Notes: a model not told the origin generated them from the sequence alone. Numbered from the stretch's first letter, positions 1 through 5,186 are shown. The stretch: 5,186 nt of DNA from Bacilli bacterium (GCA_028685445.1 JAQUDY010000026.1:1-5186), one strand, 5' to 3'. Numbers and translations are program-made.

Positions 1-7
1 ACCTCCT
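1..7 (-). promoter_or_regulatory. Shine-Dalgarno site of the next gene (expected rpsK), start outside window
   Basis: On the minus strand this reads AGGAGGT, a near-perfect anti-16S match that overlaps the rpsM stop codon (TAGGAGGT). Its start codon would lie a few bases beyond the window edge. By operon convention the next gene after rpsM is rpsK (ribosomal protein S11), but none of its coding sequence is visible, so the identity is inferred from gene order only. Confidence 0.75.
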
Positions 8-380
8 ATTTACCTGTTTTTTTCTTATTTGCAACTACTTTACCTCGTCCTTTACGAGTACGAGCATTGCGACTTGTTCTTTGACCATTTACTGGAAGAC
101 CTTTTCTATGTCTTCCTCCTTGGTACGAATTTATTTCCATTTTTGTTTTAATATTCATTTGAACTTCACGACGTAAATCTCCTTCAGTTAAATGATTATC
201 TACTTCACTTCTAAGTGATGATTCCTCATCTGCTGTTAAGTCTGCTACTTTCTTATTTGGATCAACTTTAGCTTTAGCACAAATATCTTCAGCTAATGAA
301 CGTCCTATGCCATAAATATAAGTAAGACCTATTGCTATTCTCTTTTCTCTTGGTAGTTCAACGTTTTTAATACGAGCCAT
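6..380 (-). CDS. rpsM: Small-subunit ribosomal protein S13
   Basis: S13 sits in the head of the 30S subunit, takes part in the intersubunit bridges to the 50S, and its basic tail reaches the P-site tRNA. The 124-residue product has the usual family length. It opens with [14 protein letters not shown], carries [10 protein letters not shown] near residues 19-28 (helix-two-turn-helix region), the EGDLRREV segment near 66-73, and the basic C-terminal motif [10 protein letters not shown] followed by VANKKK. The tRNA-proximal stretch reads [16 protein letters not shown], where many relatives have YRGIRHRRGLPVRGQ, so it is somewhat less basic. The start is ATG with AGGAGG 7 nt upstream, at 388-393, and that site overlaps the rpmJ stop. 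The gene lies 11 nt downstream of rpmJ and ends with TAG embedded in the next gene's ribosome-binding site. Identity is secure. Confidence 0.98.
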   Translation of the reverse strand: MARIKNVELPREKRIAIGLTYIYGIGRSLAEDICAKAKVDPNKKVADLTADEESSLRSEVDNHLTEGDLRREVQMNIKTKMEINSYQGGRHRKGLPVNGQRTSRNARTRKGRGKVVANKKKTGK

Positions 381-387
381 ATCTTTT

Positions 388-394
388 CCTCCTA
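388..394 (-). promoter_or_regulatory. Combined rpmJ stop codon and rpsM Shine-Dalgarno (TAGGAGG)
   Basis: The minus strand reads TAGGAGG. TAG (392-394) ends rpmJ, and AGGAGG (388-393) is the ribosome-binding site for rpsM, 7 nt before its ATG. A ribosome terminating on rpmJ would sit directly on the rpsM initiation site, so the two genes are probably translationally coupled. Confidence 0.85.
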
Positions 395-505
395 ACCTTG
401 TCTTTGTTTATGTTTAGGGTTATCACAAATAACCATAATTTTACCTTTTCTTCTAATTATACGACATTTAGCACAAATTTTTTTGACTGATGGTCTAACT
501 TTCAT
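392..505 (-). CDS. rpmJ: Large-subunit ribosomal protein L36, zinc-binding form
   Basis: Translating the minus strand from the ATG at 503-505 gives a 37-residue protein beginning [14 protein letters not shown] and ending NPKHKQRQG, with stop TAG. That is the exact usual length and pattern of L36, the smallest 50S protein, which binds 23S rRNA. The zinc-ribbon ligands are all present (Cys11, Cys14, Cys27, His32), so this is the zinc-containing (C+) form and not the cysteine-free paralogue many bacteria make under zinc limitation. AGGAGG at 513-518 lies 7 nt upstream of the start. The gene sits between infA (18 nt gap) and rpsM (11 nt gap), its standard place in Firmicutes operons. It is easily missed because it is so short. 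Confidence 0.97.
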   Translation of the reverse strand: MKVRPSVKKICAKCRIIRRKGKIMVICDNPKHKQRQG

Positions 506-512
506 AATTATT

Positions 513-518
513 CCTCCT
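513..518 (-). promoter_or_regulatory. Shine-Dalgarno site of rpmJ
   Basis: The minus strand reads AGGAGG, followed by 7 nt and the rpmJ ATG. It lies in the 18-nt infA-rpmJ spacer, the longest noncoding stretch in the window, and supports the start chosen for this very short gene. The spacer holds nothing else I can recognise. Confidence 0.85.
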
Positions 519-523
519 AAAAT

Positions 524-736
524 TTATTTTCTGTATATTATTCGCCCACGTGTTAAATCTTGTGGTGAAAATTCAACAGTAACTTTATCGCCTGGTAGGA
601 TACGAATACTATGAATTCGTATTTTACCAGAAACGTGAGCCGTTACTATAAAGCCATTTTCTAATTCCACTTTATATACATCTTTGACTACGTCTATGAC
701 TTTGCCATCGACTGTTATAGGTGTTTCTTTAGCCAC
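524..736 (-). CDS. infA: Translation initiation factor IF-1
   Basis: IF-1 binds the 30S A-site during initiation and cooperates with IF-2 and IF-3. The 70-residue product is one or two residues shorter than common homologues and is a single S1-type OB fold. Recognisable blocks are [11 protein letters not shown] near residues 21-31, [19 protein letters not shown] near 34-52, and [11 protein letters not shown] at the end. The start is GTG (734-736), not ATG. No in-frame ATG precedes it, because the frame meets a TAA at 752-754, and the N-terminus MAKE matches the family, so the GTG start is firm. Its ribosome-binding site (AGGAG, 746-750) lies inside the last codons of map. The map stop is only 4 nt before the GTG, which suggests translational coupling. 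The gene ends with TAA. Confidence 0.97.
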   Translation of the reverse strand: MAKETPITVDGKVIDVVKDVYKVELENGFIVTAHVSGKIRIHSIRILPGDKVTVEFSPQDLTRGRIIYRK

Positions 737-750
737 TTTTTCACTCTCCT
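734..750 (-). promoter_or_regulatory. infA ribosome-binding site inside map plus GTG start codon
   Basis: Minus-strand AGGAG (746-750) is followed 9 nt later by the GTG start of infA (734-736). The Shine-Dalgarno encodes the last Gly-Glu codons of map, and the map TGA (741-743) falls between the two. This settles the infA start and places its initiation under read-through from map. Confidence 0.8.
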
Positions 751-1490
751 GTTAATATTTCATAACCTTCATCTGTTACAACGACGGTGTGTTCAAAATG
801 AGCACTATTCTTTTTATCTTTTGTAAAGATTGTCCACTCATCATTATCTAATTGTTTAATGTATCTTTTTCCTAAATTAATCATAGGTTCAACCGCAATG
901 ACCATTCCTGTTTTTAAGATTATTCCTGTATTATACTTTCCATAATTTGGAACGTCAGGATCTTCATGAAGATTCTTACCTATCCCATGACCTACCAATT
1001 CTCTTACAACACTATATTTATATTTTTTAGCGTGTTCTATAATTCTAAAACCAATATTTCCAAGTGATGCACCATCTTTTATTTCTGATAAACCTTTATA
1101 TAACATCTTTTCTGTATGATAAATCAACTTTTCATTTGTTTTAGATATTTTTCCTACTGCATGTGTTCTAGCTGAATCAGAATGATATCCATCTTTTAAT
1201 ACTCCAATATCAATAGATACTATATCTCCTTCTTTTAATACCTTATCACTAGGAATGCCATGTACTATTTCATCATTTACACTTACACATATACTTTTAG
1301 GAAATCCTTGATAATTTAAGAAAGATGGTATTCCTCCATGTTTTCTTATAAATTTATCAGCTTCTTCATTCAAATAATTAGTAGTAATACCAGGTATTAT
1401 TAATTTTTTTAAATGTTCATGAGTTAAATAATTAATAGTTCCTGATTCTTTTATTTTATTTATTTCTTCTTTAGTTTTAATTGATATCAT
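741..1490 (-). CDS. map: Type I methionine aminopeptidase
   Basis: This enzyme removes the initiator methionine from nascent proteins when the second residue is small, and it acts in the cytosol near the ribosome exit. The 249-residue product has the single pita-bread catalytic domain, without an N-terminal zinc-finger extension. All five dimetal ligands are present in family spacing: Asp94 (VSIDIG), Asp105 (YHSDSA), His168 (GHGIG), Glu201 (VAVEPM) and Glu233 (HFEHT). The substrate-site histidines His77 (VHGIP) and His175 (LHEDP) are also kept, so it should be active. Its ATG overlaps the adk stop as ATGA. I see no good Shine-Dalgarno just upstream, only a weak GAGAATGTGA, so translation probably depends on termination of adk. 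It ends in TGA 4 nt before infA. The only tryptophan (residue 219) is TGG. Confidence 0.97.
   Translation of the reverse strand: MISIKTKEEINKIKESGTINYLTHEHLKKLIIPGITTNYLNEEADKFIRKHGGIPSFLNYQGFPKSICVSVNDEIVHGIPSDKVLKEGDIVSIDIGVLKDGYHSDSARTHAVGKISKTNEKLIYHTEKMLYKGLSEIKDGASLGNIGFRIIEHAKKYKYSVVRELVGHGIGKNLHEDPDVPNYGKYNTGIILKTGMVIAVEPMINLGKRYIKQLDNDEWTIFTKDKKNSAHFEHTVVVTDEGYEILTGE
1487..1490 (-). promoter_or_regulatory. adk/map ATGA stop-start overlap
   Basis: On the minus strand ATGA holds the map start (ATG, 1488-1490) and the adk stop (TGA, 1487-1489). With no strong Shine-Dalgarno upstream, this overlap looks like a termination-reinitiation coupling site. The overlap is seen directly; the coupling mechanism is inferred. 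Confidence 0.75.
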
Positions 1491-2131
1491 TTAATCACAT
1501 TCTCAATTTCTTTAAATGTTAAATCCGGTTCTGTTGGATTATCTATTATAAATAAATTTCCTTTTCTTTTATAAAAATTTAATAATGGTATAGTGTTTTT
1601 TAAATAATTTTTATAACGAACTTTAAAAGTCTCTTCTGTGTCATCAAACCTAGTTGTTAATGAAGTTAAACAATCATCACATACTCCTTCTTTTAAAGGC
1701 TTTAAACTTTTTGTAAAAACATTATAGCTTCTGTTGCACTTTGGACAATTTATTCTCCCTGCAACTCTTTTTAAAGCTTCTTCTTCACTTATATTTAAAT
1801 ATATTGCAATATAAGAAGAAATATTTAAGTTAGTAAATTCTTTTTCTAATAATTTTCCTTGAGTTAAATTTCTAGGATAACCATCTAAGATAAATGGTTT
1901 ATCGATTTTTTTTAATTCTTTTTGCATTAAATCGTTTACAATTTCATCAGGAACAAAAGTTCCTGATTCCATAATTTTAGCAATTTCTAAACCTAACTTG
2001 CTTTTTTTTGATGCTTCTTGTTTTAACATGTTTCCTATTGAAATATGTTTATAATTATATTTTTTAACTAATAAATTACTTTGAGTTCCTTTTCCCGAAG
2101 ATGGAGGTGCTATAAAAATTATATTTTTCAT
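1487..2131 (-). CDS. adk: Adenylate kinase with zinc-type LID and divergent AMP-site motif
   Basis: Adenylate kinase interconverts ATP + AMP and two ADP in the cytosol. The 214-residue product is the long bacterial form. In order it has a P-loop (residues 8-16, APPSSGKGT, catalytic Lys14), the NMP-binding region (31-37), DGYPR (83-87) with Gln91, the LID (about 123-160), and the RFDDTEET segment (161-168) with Arg161 and Arg172. The LID carries Cys129, Cys132, Cys151 and Cys154, a Cys4 zinc site of the Gram-positive type. Oddities: the P-loop lacks two of the usual glycines, and the motif usually STGDMLR reads SIGNMLK, so Lys37 replaces the AMP-phosphate arginine (E. coli Arg36). Arg87 and Gln91 remain, and the secY-adk-map position argues for adenylate kinase. 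It overlaps secY by 1 nt (TAATG), with a modest AGGA (2142-2145) 10 nt upstream, and overlaps map by 4 nt. Confidence 0.93.
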   Translation of the reverse strand: MKNIIFIAPPSSGKGTQSNLLVKKYNYKHISIGNMLKQEASKKSKLGLEIAKIMESGTFVPDEIVNDLMQKELKKIDKPFILDGYPRNLTQGKLLEKEFTNLNISSYIAIYLNISEEEALKRVAGRINCPKCNRSYNVFTKSLKPLKEGVCDDCLTSLTTRFDDTEETFKVRYKNYLKNTIPLLNFYKRKGNLFIIDNPTEPDLTFKEIENVIK

Positions 2132-3402
2132 TATCTTTTTATCCTACTTCGTCTTCTTCCAGTATAGCTTCTTGAAACAAGACTACTTTCTAATTGTTTA
2201 TATGTCTCCAGTGCAACACCAACTACAATTAATAAACCTGTACCTCCTAAAGCGGCTGTACTTGATAAGTTAGTAAGATTAGAAAACACAACTGGCATAG
2301 CAGATAAAACCATTAAAAATAATGTACCCACTACTGTTAATCTTGTAATTACATATTTTAAATGTGCGCTTGTTTTATCTCCAGGGGTAATTCCTGGGAT
2401 ATATCCTCTACTTTTATCTAAATTTTCTGCCATTTCATCAGGATTTAATTGTAACAATGTATAGAAATATCCAAATACAAAGATTAAAAACATATATAAT
2501 AGTAAACCAGGATAACTGGTATATGCTATGTATTTTTGAACAAAAACATTAAATGCCTCATTATTTATAACTTGACCTACTAAAGAAGGAACACCAATTA
2601 AAGCTGATGCAAAGATCACTGGAATAACACCTGCAGAGTTTAGTTTTATTGGGATAAAAGATTTATCTCCACCGTAAGCCCCAGATGTTCTATTTGAATA
2701 CTGAATAGATATTTTTCTTTCTGCACCTTGAATATATATTATTCCAATTACAATTAACAAATAAATTAATATAAAACCACTAAATAATATAATTCCTGTC
2801 CATGTGCTAACAGAGCTTTCTAAAATTAATTCTCTATAAGCAGTTATAAAGGTGTTTGGTAAAGTATTAACTATACCTGCCATTATTATTAATGATAATC
2901 CATTGCCTATTCCTTTTTTAGTTATTTCATCACCTAGCCATAATAGAAACGCTGTACCAGCGGTTAAAATTAAAGTTGTTTTAATAATAATTATACTACC
3001 AGCATTAGCTAGAAAAGCATAAGAGAAGACATAACCTTGAACTATTGCAAAAAGTATTCCTAAATAACGATTAATTTTATTGATTTTTTGTCTACCTGTA
3101 GCTCCTTGTTCTTTTAATTCTTTAAAGTAAGGTATTATATCCATTTGAAATAATTGAGTAATAATAGAAGCTGAGATATATGGCATTACTCCTAATGCAA
3201 ATATTGAGAATGTTTTAAGACCTCCACCACTCATTAAATTAAGAAGTTCTAAAAACCCTAAATTTTGAGTGATACTTTTTGCTCCTGGAACAATAATATT
3301 TGTTCCTAGTGCAAATATTGCTAAGCAAGCAAGAGTAAAAAGCATTCTTTTACGTAAGTCTTTATTTGTAGGACTAAACAGTCCTTTTAGATTGGAAAAC
3401 AT
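2131..3402 (-). CDS. secY: Preprotein translocase channel subunit SecY
   Basis: SecY is the central pore of the Sec translocon in the cytoplasmic membrane, passing proteins driven by SecA or by the ribosome. The 423-residue product has the normal length and ten membrane segments, at roughly residues 20-40, 65-86, 112-131, 138-157, 167-187, 202-226, 256-278, 298-318, 350-371 and 380-398. The plug region (LLNLMSGG, 53-60) precedes segment 2, and the C4 loop carries GAERKISIQY (226-235) and SAGVIPVIFAS (256-266). The C5 loop, normally IPGIRPG, reads IPGITPG: Thr339 (ACC) stands where E. coli Arg357 is expected. The C4 loop also seems about two residues shorter than in E. coli or B. subtilis. The start abuts the rplO stop (TAGATG), with GAGGTGA (3408-3414) upstream inside rplO. 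Both tryptophans are TGG. The stop TAA shares a base with the adk ATG. Confidence 0.97.
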   Translation of the reverse strand: MFSNLKGLFSPTNKDLRKRMLFTLACLAIFALGTNIIVPGAKSITQNLGFLELLNLMSGGGLKTFSIFALGVMPYISASIITQLFQMDIIPYFKELKEQGATGRQKINKINRYLGILFAIVQGYVFSYAFLANAGSIIIIKTTLILTAGTAFLLWLGDEITKKGIGNGLSLIIMAGIVNTLPNTFITAYRELILESSVSTWTGIILFSGFILIYLLIVIGIIYIQGAERKISIQYSNRTSGAYGGDKSFIPIKLNSAGVIPVIFASALIGVPSLVGQVINNEAFNVFVQKYIAYTSYPGLLLYMFLIFVFGYFYTLLQLNPDEMAENLDKSRGYIPGITPGDKTSAHLKYVITRLTVVGTLFLMVLSAMPVVFSNLTNLSSTAALGGTGLLIVVGVALETYKQLESSLVSRSYTGRRRSRIKR

Positions 3403-3843
3403 CTAAATCACCTCAGCAGTTCCGCCAGCACCTTCAATTTTTGTTACTGCCTTAGATGAAAATCTATGGGCTTTAATCGTTAACTTTTTAGTTAATTCTC
3501 CAGTACCCAAAACTTTGATACCAGCTAGTTCTTTTTTGATGATTCCTTTTTCTTTTAATAATTCTGGGGTAATTATATCTCCGTCATTAAAATTGTTTAA
3601 ATCATTTAAATTAATGATTGCATATTCTGTTCTAAAACGTGCGTTATTAAAACCTCTTTTTGGTAAACGACGGAATAAAGCACTTTGTCCACCTTGGAAC
3701 CAAGCTGGAATGCTCACTCCACTTCTTGACTTTTGACCTTTTTCTCCACGTCCAGATGTTTTTCCTGTTCCTGAACCTGGACCACGCCCAACTCTTTTAT
3801 TTGCTTTTGCCTCAGGCATAGAGTTAAGTTTATGTAATTTCAT
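3403..3843 (-). CDS. rplO: Large-subunit ribosomal protein L15
   Basis: L15 is an assembly protein of the 50S subunit that threads a glycine-rich N-terminal arm into 23S rRNA. The chosen product is 146 residues, the usual length. It starts [13 protein letters not shown], has the basic Gly-rich arm [20 protein letters not shown] (residues 17-36), GQKSRSG, then [11 protein letters not shown] (about 57-67), and ends in the globular domain [10 protein letters not shown] longer in-frame start at 3880-3882 would add 13 unrelated residues and lie inside rpsE. The ATG at 3841-3843 is preferred because AAGGAGG (3853-3859) lies 9 nt upstream and the N-terminus matches the family. Only 1 nt separates it from the rpsE stop, so rpmD (L30), usually found here, is absent. 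The stop TAG directly abuts the secY ATG. Confidence 0.97.
   Translation of the reverse strand: MKLHKLNSMPEAKANKRVGRGPGSGTGKTSGRGEKGQKSRSGVSIPAWFQGGQSALFRRLPKRGFNNARFRTEYAIINLNDLNNFNDGDIITPELLKEKGIIKKELAGIKVLGTGELTKKLTIKAHRFSSKAVTKIEGAGGTAEVI
3408..3414 (-). promoter_or_regulatory. secY Shine-Dalgarno embedded in the rplO C-terminus
   Basis: The minus strand reads GAGGTGA, encoding the Glu-Val near the end of L15, followed by ATTTAG and the secY ATG. Stop and start codons are adjacent (TAGATG). This fixes the secY start and suggests coupling of secY translation to rplO. Confidence 0.8.
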
Positions 3844-3844
3844 A

Positions 3845-4402
3845 TTATAACTCCTCCTTAGTTTTTCCGCGTAATTCAGCAATATGTTCTGCTGTTCTTT
3901 GTGATTTTAGTGCTTTCAAAGTAGCTTTAGCAACATTTCCTTGTGTATTAGATCCAAGTGATTTTGAAACAATATCTTTAATTCCAGCAAGTTCTACTAC
4001 AGATCTTACTGCTCCACCTGCGATTACTCCTGTACCTTCTTTAGCTGGTTTAATCATTACTTTAGCTCTTCCAACTACACTAGTTGCTTCATGAGGAATA
4101 GTTCGTCCATCTACTAATGGAATTTTTATTAAATTTTTATTAGCAGCTTGGATTCCTTTTTTAATTGCTTCTGGTACTTCATTTGCTTTACCAGTTCCAA
4201 TACCAACTAGTCCTTTTCCATCTCCTACTACCATTGTTGCAGAAAATCTGAAACTACGTCCACCTTTAGTAACCTTAGTAACACGAGAAATGGAAATTAC
4301 TTTTTCTTCTAAAAGTTTCTTTTTAGGTTCAAATTTTTTCTTAAATTCTTTTTTACCACTTTTATTAAATGGTTTTTTATTTACTTGATCTTTATTTTCC
4401 AT
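3845..4402 (-). CDS. rpsE: Small-subunit ribosomal protein S5 with lysine-rich N-terminal extension
   Basis: S5 lies in the 30S body near the mRNA entry and decoding region; mutations in it affect translational fidelity and spectinomycin response. The 185-residue product is longer than the ~166 of E. coli because roughly 20 extra Lys/Phe/Asn/Glu-rich residues precede the conserved start of the domain at [10 protein letters not shown] (about 32-41). The double-stranded-RNA-binding fold follows: [11 protein letters not shown] (45-55), [20 protein letters not shown] (58-77). The C-terminal domain has [19 protein letters not shown] (123-141) and ends RGKTKEEL. The ATG has AGGAGG (4407-4412) 4 nt upstream, and no internal Met occurs before residue 57, so the extension is real if translation starts as expected. 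The last codons (KTKEEL) encode the rplO ribosome-binding site. Stop is TAA, 1 nt before rplO. Confidence 0.97.
   Translation of the reverse strand: MENKDQVNKKPFNKSGKKEFKKKFEPKKKLLEEKVISISRVTKVTKGGRSFRFSATMVVGDGKGLVGIGTGKANEVPEAIKKGIQAANKNLIKIPLVDGRTIPHEATSVVGRAKVMIKPAKEGTGVIAGGAVRSVVELAGIKDIVSKSLGSNTQGNVAKATLKALKSQRTAEHIAELRGKTKEEL
3853..3859 (-). promoter_or_regulatory. rplO Shine-Dalgarno embedded in the rpsE C-terminus
   Basis: Minus-strand AAGGAGG encodes Lys-Glu-Glu near the end of S5 and lies 9 nt before the ATG at 3841-3843. It decides the short (146-residue) start for rplO over the longer in-frame ATG further upstream. The rpsE stop lies between the site and the start codon. Confidence 0.85.
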
Positions 4403-4406
4403 ATTT

Positions 4407-4412
4407 CCTCCT
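4407..4412 (-). promoter_or_regulatory. rpsE Shine-Dalgarno
   Basis: The minus strand reads AGGAGG with only 4 nt to the rpsE ATG, a tight but workable spacing. It follows the rplR TAG by 1 nt (TAGTAGGAGG). It supports the start that gives S5 its extended basic N-terminus. Confidence 0.75.
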
Positions 4413-4413
4413 A

Positions 4414-4770
4414 CTAAAATTCTAATCCATTTTCACGAGCTGCATCAGCTAGAGCAGCTACACGTCCATGATATAAATATCCGCCACGATCAAACACTAT
4501 TTTTTTGATTTTTAACTTTGTGGCTTTTTTTGCAAGATCAGCTCCTACTAGTGCTGCTCCTTCTGTGTTACCACCATTTTTTATTTTTAATCCTACACTT
4601 GAAGCGCTAACTAAAGTTGTTCCTGTATCATCATTTATAATTTGAGCAAATATTTCTTTATTTGATCTAAAGACGTTTAATCTAGGTATTTCAGCTGTTC
4701 CTGAAATATTATTACGGATTCTTCCATGTCTTTTTTTGCGCATTGCATTTGTAGATACTTTTTTTATCAT
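4414..4770 (-). CDS. rplR: Large-subunit ribosomal protein L18
   Basis: L18 belongs to the central protuberance of the 50S subunit, where with L5 and L25-family proteins it binds 5S rRNA. The 118-residue product has the usual bacterial length. It has a basic N-terminal tail with [15 protein letters not shown] (residues 11-25), the [19 protein letters not shown] block (29-47), and the conserved end [20 protein letters not shown] (91-110) followed by AARENGLEF. The ATG at 4768-4770 has AGGAGG (4781-4786) 10 nt upstream, overlapping the rplF stop. A second in-frame ATG at Met10 lies close behind, but the upstream ATG has the better-placed site. It sits between rplF and rpsE in normal spc-operon order and ends in TAG. 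Nothing is unusual in its conserved core. Confidence 0.97.
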   Translation of the reverse strand: MIKKVSTNAMRKKRHGRIRNNISGTAEIPRLNVFRSNKEIFAQIINDDTGTTLVSASSVGLKIKNGGNTEGAALVGADLAKKATKLKIKKIVFDRGGYLYHGRVAALADAARENGLEF

Positions 4771-4780
4771 AATCTTTGAT

Positions 4781-4787
4781 CCTCCTA
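4781..4787 (-). promoter_or_regulatory. Combined rplF stop codon and rplR Shine-Dalgarno (TAGGAGG)
   Basis: The minus strand reads TAGGAGG. TAG (4785-4787) ends rplF, and AGGAGG (4781-4786) is the rplR ribosome-binding site, 10 nt before its ATG. This is the same stop/Shine-Dalgarno fusion as at rpmJ-rpsM and at the rpsM end. Confidence 0.85.
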
Positions 4788-5186
4788 TTTAGCAGCTTTC
4801 TTACCTTCTTTACGTCTAACATATTCACCTTTATAACGAATACCTTTACCTTTATATGGTTCTGGTCTTCTTATCTTACGAATATTAGCCGCAAATTCAG
4901 TTACTTTTTGTTTATCGATTCCTTCAATTACTAGCTCTGTATTTGAAGGACTTTCAACTTTTAAATCATTTGGTGCATCTACTATAACTGGGTTTGAATA
5001 ACCTGCATTTACTGTTATCTTTTGTCCACTTACAGCAAAACGATAACCAACACCAACTGTTTCTAATTCTTTTTTAAATCCTTCACTTACTCCTAATAAC
5101 ATATTATTAATTAAAGAATTTGTAGTCCCATGAATGCTTTTTGCATATTTTGATTCATTAATTCTAGAGCAAGTAATCTCAGATTC
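4785..5186 (-). CDS. rplF: Large-subunit ribosomal protein L6, C-terminal part (cut by window edge)
   Basis: L6 binds 23S rRNA near the sarcin-ricin loop, close to where elongation factors dock. The reading frame stays open to the last base of the window, giving 133 residues of an expected ~175-180; the missing N-terminus lies outside the window and the gene is not broken. Reading in from the edge, the frame gives [17 protein letters not shown] and then [20 protein letters not shown], the join between the two L6 domains. The family signature [20 protein letters not shown] follows near the C-terminus, then a basic tail. The internal ATG at 5100-5102 is just a methionine in the middle of the protein, because conserved L6 sequence continues upstream of it. 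The stop TAG is fused with the rplR ribosome-binding site. Confidence 0.97.
   Translation of the reverse strand, partial: ESEITCSRINESKYAKSIHGTTNSLINNMLLGVSEGFKKELETVGVGYRFAVSGQKITVNAGYSNPVIVDAPNDLKVESPSNTELVIEGIDKQKVTEFAANIRKIRRPEPYKGKGIRYKGEYVRRKEGKKAAK

Noticed and set aside
506..523. Promoter or autoregulatory element in the infA-rpmJ spacer
   Set aside because: The spacer is only 18 nt and is accounted for by the infA stop flank and the rpmJ Shine-Dalgarno, with no room for a -35/-10 pair or a structured leader.
1995..2020. T-run near 2003-2010 as a possible plus-strand terminator
   Set aside because: I see no stem-loop before it. It is the complement of a run of lysine codons inside adk.
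741..2131. Mycoplasma-type genetic code (TGA = Trp)
   Set aside because: map and adk end in TGA at the right family lengths, and all four tryptophans in the window (map 219, SecY 155 and 201, L15 48) are TGG, so the standard code fits.
3515..3736. 73-codon plus-strand open frame opposite rplO
   Set aside because: It lies wholly antisense within the well-supported rplO gene, has no recognisable family features, and is the expected shadow of a basic, AT-rich gene.
3841..3882. Longer rplO with 13 extra N-terminal residues
   Set aside because: The extra codons overlap the end of rpsE in another frame, do not resemble L15, and lie upstream of the good Shine-Dalgarno at 3853-3859. The ATG at 3841-3843 gives the canonical MKLH N-terminus.
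4785..5102. A complete 105-residue protein starting at the ATG at 5100-5102
   Set aside because: The frame is open to the window edge and the upstream residues (for example [11 protein letters not shown]) are conserved L6 sequence, so this is the C-terminal part of a longer rplF.

Overview
This window is one uninterrupted stretch of the conserved spc/alpha ribosomal-protein operon, read entirely from the minus strand. In transcription order (right to left) it holds rplF (C-terminal part, cut by the window edge), rplR, rpsE, rplO, secY, adk, map, infA, rpmJ and rpsM. A ribosome-binding site at bases 1-7 points to a further gene just outside, expected to be rpsK. Coding density is nearly total: the largest gap between genes is 18 nt, and several genes overlap or abut (secY/adk TAATG, adk/map ATGA, rplO/secY TAGATG). 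I see no promoter, terminator, RNA gene, mobile element, repeat or CRISPR array, so the window looks like the interior of one polycistronic unit.

The organism is probably a low-GC Gram-positive bacterium (Firmicutes/Bacilli, possibly an uncultured lineage near the Mollicutes). The DNA is AT-rich, junctions carry strong AGGAGG sites, and secY-adk-map-infA-rpmJ-rpsM is the order typical of Firmicutes. The adenylate kinase has a Cys4 zinc LID of the Gram-positive kind. The genetic code looks standard: all four tryptophans in the window are TGG, and TGA is the stop codon of map and adk. That argues against Mycoplasma/Spiroplasma code 4.

The genes serve protein synthesis and export. L6, L18, L15 and L36 build the large subunit, and S5 and S13 the small subunit. 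IF1 acts in initiation, SecY forms the membrane translocation channel, methionine aminopeptidase trims nascent N-termini, and adenylate kinase balances adenine nucleotides.

No previously undescribed system is visible. The points worth a second look are departures inside conserved genes. There is no rpmD (L30) between rpsE and rplO. SecY has threonine where the functionally critical arginine of the IPGIRPG loop is expected. Adenylate kinase has an altered P-loop and AMP-site motif. There is no KOW-type gene between map and infA, infA starts with GTG, and at three junctions the stop codon is built into the next gene's Shine-Dalgarno sequence.
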